Below are positions 28,721-37,172 of a stretch of 64,000 bases of DNA, in pieces. The stretch comes from Endobugula sp965214375. Its GTDB lineage: Bacteria; Pseudomonadota; Gammaproteobacteria; Pseudomonadales; Cellvibrionaceae. The stretch covers positions 2,728,001 through 2,792,000 of the forward strand of contig OZ243947.1 of NCBI GenBank assembly GCA_965214375.1. Reading direction: 5' to 3'. The position numbers and the translations under genes are program-made. The first letter of the stretch is position 1, and every line of letters begins with the position of its first letter. The notes below the pieces were generated by a model, which saw nothing but the letters and a program-made list of their open reading frames with translations, had not been told where the DNA came from and did not search any database.

Positions 28721-29476
28721 TTGAGTAAAAAGAACAAAAAGGCCTCTAATCTTGATGTGAAAAATGACCTCCCTGAAAATGTACAAAATTTTATTTCATC
28801 CTATAAAAAAATAGGAAATATTACTGGCTCTGAATGGAAAATCTTGACAAATGGTAATAAGGAGTTATTGGATGCATACTCTGGCTTTACTGGGGTCAGA
28901 GAAGATGGGATAGAAAACTTTAAAGTTTTACTCGATAACGTATATAAGCAGAAAGGTCTTAGCGATGTTGAGATTGCTGTGATAATTTCAGCTTCGTTAT
29001 CCCTTCTGGCCTCAGGAACAATGGATTATTTTCAACTGGCCTTGTCCTTATCTGAAAGCAACCCCCTCTTTGCACATTGGTACATGTTGTTTACAGGAAT
29101 GCACGAGAAGCAACAAATATTTAGAACGGCTGAGAGTGTTGGTCACCACATTAAAAAACATTTGATCAACAGCAATACTTTGTTTACAAGAGTTACATCT
29201 GATATATCCTACCCGGAGTTAAAGGTAGTTCTTTCTAACCAGATAAATATTGTTCCTTTTATTACTGCGCATAGTGCCGTGATTGATGTTGAAGTTTATC
29301 CTCTTGTAAGCGCAAAATTTAGAATCAATAGAAATTCAAACGTTGTACACAACGAAACACGAGAGGGAGTATTTCTTACAAATAGAGAATACCAAGATAT
29401 AAGTAGTGCTTTATCTAAAGCTGCTAAACTGCTGGATAAAAATGTTATCCTAAAAAAAACAACCATCTTTGTTTGA
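28721..29476 (+). CDS. unrecognised 251-aa protein of the kinase/helicase cassette
   Basis: Starts at a TTG (28721) 18 bp after the previous stop. The N-terminal end is lysine-rich, followed by a long helical region (LSDVEIAVIISASLSLLASGTMDYFQLALSLSE is split by a short turn) and a C-terminal region predicted to be beta-rich (LKVVLSNQINIVPFI; VIDVEVYPLVSAKFRIN). No signal peptide; the hydrophobic helix in the middle may be buried rather than membrane-spanning. I do not recognise the family. As the last gene of the cassette it is a candidate effector or sensor. Confidence 0.65.
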   Translation: MSKKNKKASNLDVKNDLPENVQNFISSYKKIGNITGSEWKILTNGNKELLDAYSGFTGVREDGIENFKVLLDNVYKQKGLSDVEIAVIISASLSLLASGTMDYFQLALSLSESNPLFAHWYMLFTGMHEKQQIFRTAESVGHHIKKHLINSNTLFTRVTSDISYPELKVVLSNQINIVPFITAHSAVIDVEVYPLVSAKFRINRNSNVVHNETREGVFLTNREYQDISSALSKAAKLLDKNVILKKTTIFV

Positions 29477-29527
29477 GAGTTCTAATTGAGGTTGTGATAG
29501 ATATCTCTAAATAGTATTTACTCACCA

Positions 29528-29707
29528 ATGGAACTCACACAAGACCTTAAATACCTATTCATATTAGGCACCATACTACTCATTTCTATAGGTTATAGAG
29601 TGAAATTAAGGTACCAAATTCTGCACGTGGGAACCCGGCGTTTAATTACCTTATTCAGGGTTATGTCATTAACCAAAAACGCTTCCACCACAATTCAGAA
29701 GAATTGA
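29528..29707 (+). CDS. possible small membrane protein (59 aa)
   Basis: A short frame from the ATG at 29528 to the TGA at 29705-29707. The product has one likely membrane helix (YLFILGTILLISIGY, about residues 9-23) followed by a basic tail. There is no clear RBS and no homology that I can see. It lies between the kinase cassette and the tandem operator repeat and may be spurious. Confidence 0.25.
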   Translation: MELTQDLKYLFILGTILLISIGYRVKLRYQILHVGTRRLITLFRVMSLTKNASTTIQKN

Positions 29708-29710
29708 CAA

Positions 29711-29750
29711 TGTTGCAAAAAAGCTACAATTGTTGCTTTAAAAGCTACAT
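29711..29750 (+). promoter_or_regulatory. tandem 20-bp direct repeat, candidate operator of the HTH-NTase gene
   Basis: Two back-to-back copies (29711-29730 and 29731-29750) of the pattern TGTTGC-(A/T)-rich-AAGCTACA(A/T)T differ at only four positions. They end 18 bp before the ATG at 29769 and abut its RBS. The regulator encoded next has an N-terminal winged helix, so autoregulation by binding both copies is likely. Confidence 0.6.
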
Positions 29751-29768
29751 TTTAGGTGAGTGCAAACC

Positions 29769-30356
29769 ATGGAAACCAGTCTTTCCGACATTCTATTTAA
29801 AACGTATCGGCGGCGTATACTGGGTCTTTTGTTGCTGCACCCTGAGCAGGCTTATCATGTTAGGGAGATTGGGCGGCTAACGGGTAAGGTTGCGGGTACT
29901 GCGACGAGAGAGTTAAAAAAGTTGGCGGGTGCCGGGGTATTGCTTGCCAGTCAAAGAGGAAATCAGCAAACGTATCAGGCGAATGTGCAGTGTCCGATAT
30001 TTGAAGAGTTGGCGAGTATCGTGCGCAAAACGTTTGGTTTGGCGGATGTATTATTTGAGGCGCTATTGCTGCTTTCTGAGCAGATTGATGCGGCCTTTGT
30101 GTATGGCTCTATGGCGAGTGGTAAGGCAACAGCAGGTAGTGATATTGATATTTGCGTGATTGGTGATGTTGCATTTGCTGACGTGGTTCATGCTTTGTAT
30201 GATAGTCAGCAAGTATTAGGGCGTGAAATTAACCCTAAATGCTTTAGTCGCGAGGAATGGCTTAAAGAGTATGAATCGCCATCGGTGTTTATGCGAGAGC
30301 TGTTGGAAAAACCAATTATTACTATAGTGGGTAACAGGGATGACATTGGCTCATGA
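29769..30356 (+). CDS. winged-helix regulator fused to a minimal nucleotidyltransferase
   Basis: A protein of about 195 residues. The N-terminal winged HTH has YHVREIGRLTGKVAGTATRELKKLAGAGVL (in two pieces: recognition helix and turn). The C-terminal Pol-beta-type NTase has FVYGSMASGKATAGSDIDICVIG, with GS and DxD metal-binding residues. ATG at 29769 is preferred because AGGTGAG lies 8 bp upstream; an in-frame GTG at 29760 is inside that site. Such fusions behave as antitoxin-like NTases or transcription factors. No HEPN partner follows. A degraded second copy of the HTH segment lies at 32321. Confidence 0.82.
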   Translation: METSLSDILFKTYRRRILGLLLLHPEQAYHVREIGRLTGKVAGTATRELKKLAGAGVLLASQRGNQQTYQANVQCPIFEELASIVRKTFGLADVLFEALLLLSEQIDAAFVYGSMASGKATAGSDIDICVIGDVAFADVVHALYDSQQVLGREINPKCFSREEWLKEYESPSVFMRELLEKPIITIVGNRDDIGS

Positions 30357-30416
30357 ATTGTTACACTCTACACATAGAACATGTCATTTATCAAAGTATA
30401 GCAAGAGGCCTTTGTT

Positions 30417-31196
30417 TTGTGTGAACTTCTAGCAATGAGTGCCAATGTGCCCACAGATATTTGTTTTAGTTTTACGGGTTTGCTGAAGCGGGGTGGTGCT
30501 ACTGGCCCTCACTCTGATGGTTGGGGCTTGGTGTTTTATGAGGCTTGTGGGGTGCGTGAATTTAAAGATTCGCTACCGGCTTCACAATCGGTGATTGCGG
30601 ATTTTATAAAAAATTATTCCATAAAAAGCCATATTGTTGTTTCCCATATCCGCCAGGCTAACGTGGGTGAGGTATCACTTGCCAATACCCACCCTTTTCA
30701 GCGTGAGCTATGGGGTAAGCAATGGACGTTTGCCCATAACGGCCAAGTGAATGATTATCAACAAGTCGAACTTTCACGATTTAAGCCCATAGGGACCACC
30801 GATAGCGAGCACATTTTTTGTTGGTTAATGGGTGAGCTGGAAAACAACTTTCCGTCTTGCCCCACCGTAGCAGAGTGGGTGCCTTTTATTCATCGGTGCT
30901 GTTTGCACATACATCAATTAGGTATCGCAAATATTGTACTCAGTAACGGCGATGCACTCTTTGCCTTTTGTTCCAACAAGCTGAGTTGGATAACCCGCCG
31001 TGCACCTTTCGGTACGGCACAGCTCGCCGATGACGACGTATCCGTCGATTTTTATAGCGTCACTCAAGCAAGCGATGTTGTGAGTGTCATCGCAACCGAA
31101 CCGCTTACCATTAACGAAACGTGGCACACTATTGAGCCTGGTGATTATCGAGTGTTTGTGGATGGGGAGAATGCGATTGAAGGATTAATAAGTTAA
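30417..31196 (+). CDS. class II glutamine amidotransferase, YafJ type
   Basis: A 259-residue protein in which Cys2 (start MCELLAMSANVPTDI) would become the N-terminal nucleophile after removal of the initiator Met. The start is a TTG at 30417 with AGAGG upstream; only this start puts the Cys at position 2. Further Ntn-amidotransferase features are SDGWGLVFYE, VVSHIRQANVGEVSLANTHPF and WTFAHNGQV (oxyanion and glutamine-binding residues). The ammonia acceptor substrate of the YafJ family is unknown. It sits between two toxin-antitoxin-like genes and seems unrelated to them. Confidence 0.9.
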   Translation: MCELLAMSANVPTDICFSFTGLLKRGGATGPHSDGWGLVFYEACGVREFKDSLPASQSVIADFIKNYSIKSHIVVSHIRQANVGEVSLANTHPFQRELWGKQWTFAHNGQVNDYQQVELSRFKPIGTTDSEHIFCWLMGELENNFPSCPTVAEWVPFIHRCCLHIHQLGIANIVLSNGDALFAFCSNKLSWITRRAPFGTAQLADDDVSVDFYSVTQASDVVSVIATEPLTINETWHTIEPGDYRVFVDGENAIEGLIS

Positions 31197-31321
31197 GACG
31201 CAATCAAGGGTTCAGAGTAATTTGAATTAATGTCCGGTTCTAACTAAAACCTTTATTGTATCCATTTTAATACTGTATTGATATACAGTTTTATGGGTTT
31301 TAAAGCACAGGGAATGTGGCT

Positions 31322-32338
31322 ATGAAGGATCAGATTTTAATTTATCAAAATGAGCAACGTCAGGTTGAGGTAAAGTTGGATGTTACCCGAGAAACTTTAT
31401 GGATGACGCAGGCAGAAATAGCCAATTTATTTGGTACAAAACGTGCTGCTGTCACTAAGCATCTTGGTAATATTTTTAAAAGCGGAGAGTTGGAAGAAGA
31501 ACTGGTATGTTCCATTATGGAACACACCACTCGCCATGGAGCAGTAAAGGGCAAAACTCAAACCAGAGGCATAAAGTGCTATAATTTAGATGCGATTATT
31601 TCTTTGGGTTATCGAGTTAATTCTACAAACGCAACCCAATTCCGCATTTGGGCAACCCAGCGTTTAAAAGATTATCTTGTTCAAGGTTATGCTATTAATC
31701 AGCAGCGCTTCGATCACAATGCAGAAGAGTTGCAACAAGCCATAGCGCTTATTAAAAAAACTGCTAAATCTCCCGAGTTAACCGCTGAAGCGGGTAGTGG
31801 CTTAGTTGATATTGTAAGCCGCTATACGCAAACTTTTTTATGGTTACAACGCTATGATGAGGGCTTGTTGGATGACCCTGTTGGTGAGTGTGGTGGCATC
31901 TTGCCTAGTTCAAAACAGGCAATGAACAACTTATGTCAGCTGAAAAGAAATTTGCTTGAGCGGGGTGAGGCTACAGAACTATTTGCGCATTTGCGTGCAA
32001 CCGATAGTCTTGCGGCAATTTTAGGGAATTTGGATCAAACGGTATTTGGTGATCCTGCTTATCCAACCGTTGAGAGTAAAGCTTCGCACCTTTTGTATTT
32101 TGTCGTTAAAAACCAGCCCTTTAGTGATGGTAATAAACGCAGCGGTGCGTTTTTATTTGTGGATTTTCTTCATCGCAATGGTCGTTTGATGGCTAACAAC
32201 AATCAGCCAATTATTAACGATACTGGCTTGGAAGCACTAACATTATTGGTTGCGGAATCAGACCCGAAACAAAAAGACGTGTTGATTCGTTTAATTATGC
32301 ATATGTTGTCTAGTACAGCATGTTTATCATGTTCGTGA
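31322..32338 (+). CDS. RhuM-Fic/DOC fusion protein, altered C-terminus
   Basis: An N-terminal RhuM domain (about 1-130: TLWMTQAEIANLFGTKRAAVTKHLGNIF, a KilA-N-like DNA-binding segment, then INSTNATQFRIWATQRLKDYL-like text) is fused to a C-terminal Fic/DOC domain (about 230-335). The Fic motif reads NQPFSDGNKRSGAFLF: Gln occupies the place of the catalytic His of HPF...GNK/GR. The ATG at 31322 (AGGGAA upstream) is chosen over a GTG at 31316. The last residues (TACLSCS) are encoded by the remnant of another gene, so the natural C-terminus is probably lost. Likely a phage- or TA-related protein, probably inactive as an AMP-transferase. Confidence 0.8.
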   Translation: MKDQILIYQNEQRQVEVKLDVTRETLWMTQAEIANLFGTKRAAVTKHLGNIFKSGELEEELVCSIMEHTTRHGAVKGKTQTRGIKCYNLDAIISLGYRVNSTNATQFRIWATQRLKDYLVQGYAINQQRFDHNAEELQQAIALIKKTAKSPELTAEAGSGLVDIVSRYTQTFLWLQRYDEGLLDDPVGECGGILPSSKQAMNNLCQLKRNLLERGEATELFAHLRATDSLAAILGNLDQTVFGDPAYPTVESKASHLLYFVVKNQPFSDGNKRSGAFLFVDFLHRNGRLMANNNQPIINDTGLEALTLLVAESDPKQKDVLIRLIMHMLSSTACLSCS

Positions 32339-32394
32339 AATTGCCCAGCTAACGGGTACGGTTGCGGGCACTGCCACGAGAGAGTTAAAAAAGA
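32321..32394 (+). pseudogene. fragment of a second HTH-NTase gene
   Basis: About 74 bp closely matches the winged-helix part of the gene at 29769 (its region near 29851-29920). In frame it reads VYHVREIAQLTGTVAGTATRELKK-like sequence, then the similarity stops abruptly before the yafQ stop. Point differences from 29851-29920 show it is a diverged paralogue, not a fresh copy. Confidence 0.7.
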
Positions 32395-32400
32395 GGTGCC

Positions 32401-32676
32401 CTAGCTAAATAATTCTGAATGACTGCCCGTACGCACTAGCTCAAGCAGTTTTTCGTCTTCGTTAATGCGGTAAATCAGCAGCCAATCGGGTTCGATATGG
32501 CATTCTCTATGGTCAACATAGTTGCCGATAAGTGGATGGTCTTTGTTTTTGTTGGGTAATGGTCCGCCAGCGAGTAACAGTTCGAGGATAATTTTTAGCT
32601 TTGCCATGGCCTTTTGCTGGCGTTGGCATTTTTTAAGGTCGCGCTTGCCTTTGTTGGTAACAAATAGCCTGTACAT
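32401..32676 (-). CDS. yafQ: type II toxin YafQ-like mRNA interferase
   Basis: A 91-residue RelE-superfamily ribosome-dependent mRNase. Features: TNKGKRDLKKCQRQ near the N-terminus, HPLIGNYVDHRECHIEPDWLLIYRI with the catalytic His residues, and a C-terminal ELVRTGSHSELF matching YafQ/RelE-type enzymes. Its start overlaps the dinJ stop (TAATG), so expression is translationally coupled to the antitoxin. No inactivating change is seen. Confidence 0.9.
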   Translation of the reverse strand: MYRLFVTNKGKRDLKKCQRQQKAMAKLKIILELLLAGGPLPNKNKDHPLIGNYVDHRECHIEPDWLLIYRINEDEKLLELVRTGSHSELFS

Positions 32677-32939
32677 TAGTCATTCAGATCATCGAATAAT
32701 GCATCGACTGAGTTATAGCGTGTACCTTCGCCATTTTCTGCTTCTTTCATCGCGGCGCGTGTTTCAGCGTTAGGGGTTTTGGCTTTAGGCTGGAAGGGTA
32801 AACCGCCCGTATTCACAGATTGTTGCAGGAACAGGCGAATAGCGTCTGAGGTTTTTAGCCCCATAGAAGAAAAGACTGCCTCTGCATCGGCCTTTAATTG
32901 GGGTGAAACCCTTGCTTGTACAGTGTCATTGGCTGCCAT
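32676..32939 (-). CDS. dinJ: type II antitoxin DinJ/RelB-like
   Basis: An 87-residue antitoxin with a ribbon-helix-helix N-terminus (TVQARVSPQLKADAEAVFSSMGL, TSDAIRLFLQQSV) that typically binds the operator, and a disordered C-terminal part (AMKEAENGEGTRYNSVDALFDDL) that wraps the toxin. The ATG at 32939 has a good AGAGAG site; an upstream in-frame start at 33005 has no RBS. The pair is complete and probably active, and may keep the surrounding island stable. Confidence 0.9.
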   Translation of the reverse strand: MAANDTVQARVSPQLKADAEAVFSSMGLKTSDAIRLFLQQSVNTGGLPFQPKAKTPNAETRAAMKEAENGEGTRYNSVDALFDDLND

Positions 32940-33082
32940 GATTAGTCTCTCTTGGTAAACAGTGATATTTTCAATGTATGTCAAATGACTGCTATTGTCA
33001 ATCAAATGGCTTTTTTTGGCCCAAAGCGGCGAGCGCCTTGTGAAAAACGGGTAACTGTCAGATCAGTTTTGAGCTATTACCA

Positions 33083-35890
33083 CTAAATAGCAGCGATTTT
33101 TTCAGCTTGTCCCTTCAGCTTTTCTAACGCACTTTCATAATCCGCGAGTTTTTCTTTTTCTTTGTTAACAACGGCTTCGGGGGCTTTATCCACAAAGTTG
33201 GCGTTACCGAGTTTGCCTTGAATGCGTGCGGCTTCTTTGGTGAGTTTTTCAATTTCTTTGTTGAGGCGCGAGATTTCGGCGTCTTTATCAATAAAGCCTG
33301 CCATGGGTACGAGTATTTCCATTTCACCTACAAGCGCGGTGGATGCCATGGGCCCTTCGTCACCTGCGTTTAACCATGTGGTGCTTTCTAAACCTGCAAG
33401 GGTTTTTAAGAAGGCTAGGTTGTCGTCCAAGCGTTGCTTGTCTTGCTCGCTACCGTTAGCAAAATATAATGGTAGTTTGGTCGATGGTGAAATTTGCAGT
33501 TCGCCGCGAATGGTACGCACGCCGATAATAACGTTCTTCACCCATTCAATATCAGCAATGGCTTGTTCATCAATTTTACTGTCATCGGCTTCCGGGTAGG
33601 GGGCTAACATGCTTGTTTTTGGTGAATCGGTCTTGCCTTCTTTACCTGCTAATGGCGCAACCTTTTGCCAAATTTCTTCGGTAATAAACGGCATTAATGG
33701 GTGTGCTAAACGTAGGGTGGTTTCGAGTACACGAACCAGTGTGCGGCGGGTGCCACGTTGTTGTTCTACGCTGGCGTTGTCATTTTTAAGTACGGGCTTG
33801 GAAAGTTCCAAGTACCAGCTACAGTATTCGTTCCAAATAAAGTCGTACAGTGCTTGTGAGGCCAAGTCTAAACGGTAGTTTTGTAGGCCTTCTTCAACGG
33901 CTGTTTCCACTTGTTGAAGTTTGGATATAATCCAGCGGTCGGCGAGTGAAAGTTCATAGGCTTCATCTTGCGCTCCATTATTTTGGGCACAATCCTGCCC
34001 TTCACAATTCATCAGCACGTACTGCGAGGCATTCCAAATTTTGTTACAGAAGTTGCGGAAGCCTTCAATACGACCTACGTCAAAATTAATATCACGCCCG
34101 GTTGAAGCCAGTGAGTAATAGGTATAGCGCAGCGCATCAGTACCATAAGGGTTAATGCCATCGGCAAATTCTTTGCGTGTGGCTTTTTCAATCTTACTGG
34201 CTTGTTTCGGGTTCATTAAGCCGTGCGTGCGTTTCTTTACAAGGGTTTCTAAATCAATGCCGTCGATAAGATCAATGGGGTCAAGCACATTCCCTTTAGA
34301 CTTCGACATCTTCTGCCCTTGGCTATCACGCACCAAGCCATGCACATACACGGTATGGAAGGGCACTTCTTTGCGGAAGTAGAGGGTCAGCATAATCATA
34401 CGTGCCACCCAGAAGAAAATAATATCGAAGCCGGTGACTAGCACATCGGTGGGGTGGAAGGCTTTAAGCTCAGTGGTTTCTTCCGGCCAACCCAGCGTGC
34501 CAAACGTCCACAAGCCGGAAGAGAACCAGGTATCCAGAACATCGTCGTCTTGCTTAAGGGTAATCTCTTCACCAAGACCATGCTTGCTGCGCACTTCTTC
34601 TTCGCTACGGCCAACATAAACTTTACCGTTGTCGTCATACCATGCAGGGATACGGTGCCCCCACCATAGTTGGCGAGAGATACACCAATCCTGAATATCA
34701 CGCATCCACGAGAAGTACATATTTTCATACTGCTTGGGCACGAAATTAATATCACCGCCTTCAACGGCTTTAATCGCTTCATCGGCTAGCGGTTGTGTAC
34801 GTACATACCATTGGTTGGTGAGATACGGTTCAATCACTACACCGGAACGATCACCGCGAGGCACTTTTAAGGTGTGGTAATCAATTTTATCCAGTAAGCC
34901 CAGTGCATCTAAATCAGCAACAATTTGTTTACGTGCCGCGAAGCGCTCCATACCACGATAAGCTTCGGGTGCGTCGTTGTTGATATTGGCATCATCATCG
35001 AAAATATTGTGCATAGGCAAGCTATGACGCTGCCCCATTTCATAGTCATTAAAATCATGGGCGGGGGTGATTTTTACACAGCCAGTACCAAATTCGCGGT
35101 CGACGTAATCATCACCAATAATCGGAATTTCACGGCCCACCAAAGGCAGAGTAATGGTTTGTCCAATTAAGTGTTTATAGCGCTCATCTTCCGGGTGAAC
35201 GGCAACAGCGCTATCACCTAACATAGTTTCCGGGCGAGTGGTGGCAACCACCAAATAGCCCTCGCCACTTGCCTCTTTATTAGTAAGGGGATAGCGGAAA
35301 TGCCATAAAAAGCCTTTTTCTTCTTCGCTGACCACTTCCAAATCGGAAATAGCGGTATGCAGTTTCGGGTCCCAGTTCACCAGACGTTTACCACGGTAAA
35401 TCAAATCATCTTCATAGAGGCGAATAAACACTTCCTGCACGGCTTGATAAAAGCCATCGTCCATGGTGAAGCGCTCACGGCTCCAGTCAGGGCTGGCACC
35501 TAAACGGCGAAGCTGGCGGGTGATATTACCGCCTGATTCGTGTTTCCATTCCCAGACACGTTCAATAAATTTCTCGCGGCCCAAGTCATGGCGTGATACA
35601 CCTTCCGCATCCAGTAAACGTTCTACCACCATTTGTGTAGCAATACCCGCGTGGTCGGTACCGACCTGCCATAGCGTATTTTTACCTTTCATGCGCTGGT
35701 GACGAATCAGCGCATCCATAATCGCTTCCTGAAAACCGTGCCCCATATGCAGGCTGCCCGTCACATTGGGTGGCGGAATCATGATGCAGTAGCTGTCGTC
35801 ACTGTTATAAGAGGGTTTAAAGTAACCAGCGTTTTCCCAGGTTTGGTACCAGGATTGTTCAATGGCTTGGGGTTGGTAGGTTTTATCCAT
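33083..35890 (-). CDS. valS: valyl-tRNA synthetase
   Basis: Charges tRNA-Val. At 935 residues it matches the class Ia enzyme. The HIGH-type motif is in PPPNVTGSLHMGHGF (about residues 39-53); the editing (CP1) domain follows (TTRPETMLGDSAVAVHPED). The KMSKS loop is GQKMSKSKGNVLDP (about residues 528-541). An anticodon-binding domain and a C-terminal coiled-coil arm (KDAEISRLNKEIEKLTKEAARIQ and more) complete it. The gene order holC-hypothetical-valS is that of Pseudomonas. A 126-bp fold-back element lies upstream. Confidence 0.97.
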   Translation of the reverse strand: MDKTYQPQAIEQSWYQTWENAGYFKPSYNSDDSYCIMIPPPNVTGSLHMGHGFQEAIMDALIRHQRMKGKNTLWQVGTDHAGIATQMVVERLLDAEGVSRHDLGREKFIERVWEWKHESGGNITRQLRRLGASPDWSRERFTMDDGFYQAVQEVFIRLYEDDLIYRGKRLVNWDPKLHTAISDLEVVSEEEKGFLWHFRYPLTNKEASGEGYLVVATTRPETMLGDSAVAVHPEDERYKHLIGQTITLPLVGREIPIIGDDYVDREFGTGCVKITPAHDFNDYEMGQRHSLPMHNIFDDDANINNDAPEAYRGMERFAARKQIVADLDALGLLDKIDYHTLKVPRGDRSGVVIEPYLTNQWYVRTQPLADEAIKAVEGGDINFVPKQYENMYFSWMRDIQDWCISRQLWWGHRIPAWYDDNGKVYVGRSEEEVRSKHGLGEEITLKQDDDVLDTWFSSGLWTFGTLGWPEETTELKAFHPTDVLVTGFDIIFFWVARMIMLTLYFRKEVPFHTVYVHGLVRDSQGQKMSKSKGNVLDPIDLIDGIDLETLVKKRTHGLMNPKQASKIEKATRKEFADGINPYGTDALRYTYYSLASTGRDINFDVGRIEGFRNFCNKIWNASQYVLMNCEGQDCAQNNGAQDEAYELSLADRWIISKLQQVETAVEEGLQNYRLDLASQALYDFIWNEYCSWYLELSKPVLKNDNASVEQQRGTRRTLVRVLETTLRLAHPLMPFITEEIWQKVAPLAGKEGKTDSPKTSMLAPYPEADDSKIDEQAIADIEWVKNVIIGVRTIRGELQISPSTKLPLYFANGSEQDKQRLDDNLAFLKTLAGLESTTWLNAGDEGPMASTALVGEMEILVPMAGFIDKDAEISRLNKEIEKLTKEAARIQGKLGNANFVDKAPEAVVNKEKEKLADYESALEKLKGQAEKIAAI

Positions 35891-35998
35891 AGTATTAATG
35901 CGCGCTAAGTAATTTTTACAACAGGCCTGTTTTATCGATGACTATTGCATCGGTGAATATGCAGGCGAAAAGCGCGATTATACCGGATAAAATGCTTT

Positions 35999-36124
35999 TA
36001 TAACCAATGGATTTCAACTGCTGGGTAGGCAGCAATCAAGCGAGACCCATGAGCATAGATCCGCTATGTGATTGGGCGAGTGAGAGCGGCTAACGCCGCC
36101 AGAAGTTGAAAGGCGATGGTTATA
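35999..36124. repeat. 126-bp MITE-like fold-back element between valS and the next gene
   Basis: Imperfect 26-bp terminal inverted repeats (35999-36024 and 36099-36124, about 21 matches) start with TATAACCA on each side. Inside is CATAG-atccg-CTATG (36054-36068) and a second GC-rich stem around GAGCGGCTAACGCCGCC. The right end abuts the stop of the minus-strand gene at 36125. It resembles short intergenic repeats common in gammaproteobacteria; whether it is mobile or acts as a terminator is not shown. Confidence 0.65.
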
Positions 36125-36685
36125 TTATTTTTTCATGCGCTCGTGGTGGAGTTTAACCACCGCTTTCAAACGTTGGCGCAGTTCGGCTTCAATTTTGGGC
36201 AGATGTTCAGCGACCAGTTGTTCAATGAGCTGTTCTGTGTATGACGGGCTCAACAGAGGCGATTCCAGCGGGTTTTCTGATGGCGTCGATGGATTCTGAT
36301 TGCCATCTTTGCCAAGACGTTGTCGGATATGTGGCGGTAAAAAAGGATTGTCCTGCAAAGACTTTTTATCGCTGCCTTTTGCTTTTTCCCCAAATAGTGA
36401 TTGTTGTCCAGGTAATACGCCCGGCGTTGGTGCGGGCTCTTCCACGATGTCTTCATCTTCTTTATCCAGCTCATCCAAATTGATTTTAAAGCCTTGTTCT
36501 TCGGTGATTTCCGTATTATCGGGTTCTGGATATTGAGTTTGCGGTTCAGCAGGGTCTTCGATGATAGCGTCTTTGAGGATGGGGATATTGTTTGCCGTTT
36601 CATCGTGCAGGAGGTCTTTAATAGACTCCAGCTCAGACAGGAGACTCTGTTTTCTCTGTTGTATTCTATCCTGATTATCAGACAT
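36125..36685 (-). CDS. conserved hypothetical between holC and valS
   Basis: An acidic, low-complexity 186-residue protein. The N-terminus is a helical coiled-coil-prone stretch (SDNQDRIQQRKQSLLSELESIKDLL), the middle is disordered and Glu/Pro-rich, and the C-terminus is helical (SYTEQLIEQLVAEHLPKIEAEL, then LKAVVKLHHERMKK). A gene of this kind is found between holC and valS in Pseudomonas-type genomes; the function is not established. The shape suggests an adaptor or interaction protein. Confidence 0.7.
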   Translation of the reverse strand: MSDNQDRIQQRKQSLLSELESIKDLLHDETANNIPILKDAIIEDPAEPQTQYPEPDNTEITEEQGFKINLDELDKEDEDIVEEPAPTPGVLPGQQSLFGEKAKGSDKKSLQDNPFLPPHIRQRLGKDGNQNPSTPSENPLESPLLSPSYTEQLIEQLVAEHLPKIEAELRQRLKAVVKLHHERMKK

Positions 36686-36716
36686 GACGTGGTACCTGAC
36701 TGTCTCTAACCATTTA

Positions 36717-37157
36717 TTATAACTTTATATGGTGTGATTTTAACGGATAACTGCGTTCGCGGTAAAATTGAAAGTTTGCTCGCGTTATTGTTAAGACACC
36801 TTCATCTTGCACCACAATTTCAGAGAGTTTTTTAAAGCGGCTAAACTCTTTGGGAACGATTCCACCCAGATTAATAAATACGTCGTGATGCGGCTCAATG
36901 TTTCCTTGCCAGTCAATCACAATATTGCACAAGTGATTATCCGTTTCAGCGGTTGTGGAGCTTATCTGGTGTGGGAGGAAGCTCTCTTGTTTAAATGACC
37001 ATAAATACTCACTGACAGACTCCGCGTGGGTCTGATCATCCACACGAATAACCACATGGCGACCAAGGTTGATCGCCTTTTCTGCCAAACGGCAAGCAAA
37101 GTGGTCTCGTGCTTGGGTATGATTTTCAGACAGTATATAAAAATCAATTTCTGTCAT
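36717..37157 (-). CDS. holC: DNA polymerase III subunit chi
   Basis: HolC links the clamp-loader complex to SSB. The 146-residue protein has the typical TEIDFYILSEN start, the CRLAEKAINLGRHVVIRVDDQTHAESV segment, a LWSFKQESFLPHQ motif (SSB contact region) and IVIDWQGNIEPHHDVFINLGG. It lies between pepA and the conserved hypothetical, the conserved pepA-holC-valS arrangement. No holD was seen, which is normal here. Confidence 0.93.
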   Translation of the reverse strand: MTEIDFYILSENHTQARDHFACRLAEKAINLGRHVVIRVDDQTHAESVSEYLWSFKQESFLPHQISSTTAETDNHLCNIVIDWQGNIEPHHDVFINLGGIVPKEFSRFKKLSEIVVQDEGVLTITRANFQFYRERSYPLKSHHIKL

Positions 37158-37172
37158 GTTGCTGTTATCCGG

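Noticed and set aside
36002..36124. CRISPR repeat or attachment site
   Set aside because: Only one unit, with inverted rather than spaced direct repeats and no cas or integrase genes.
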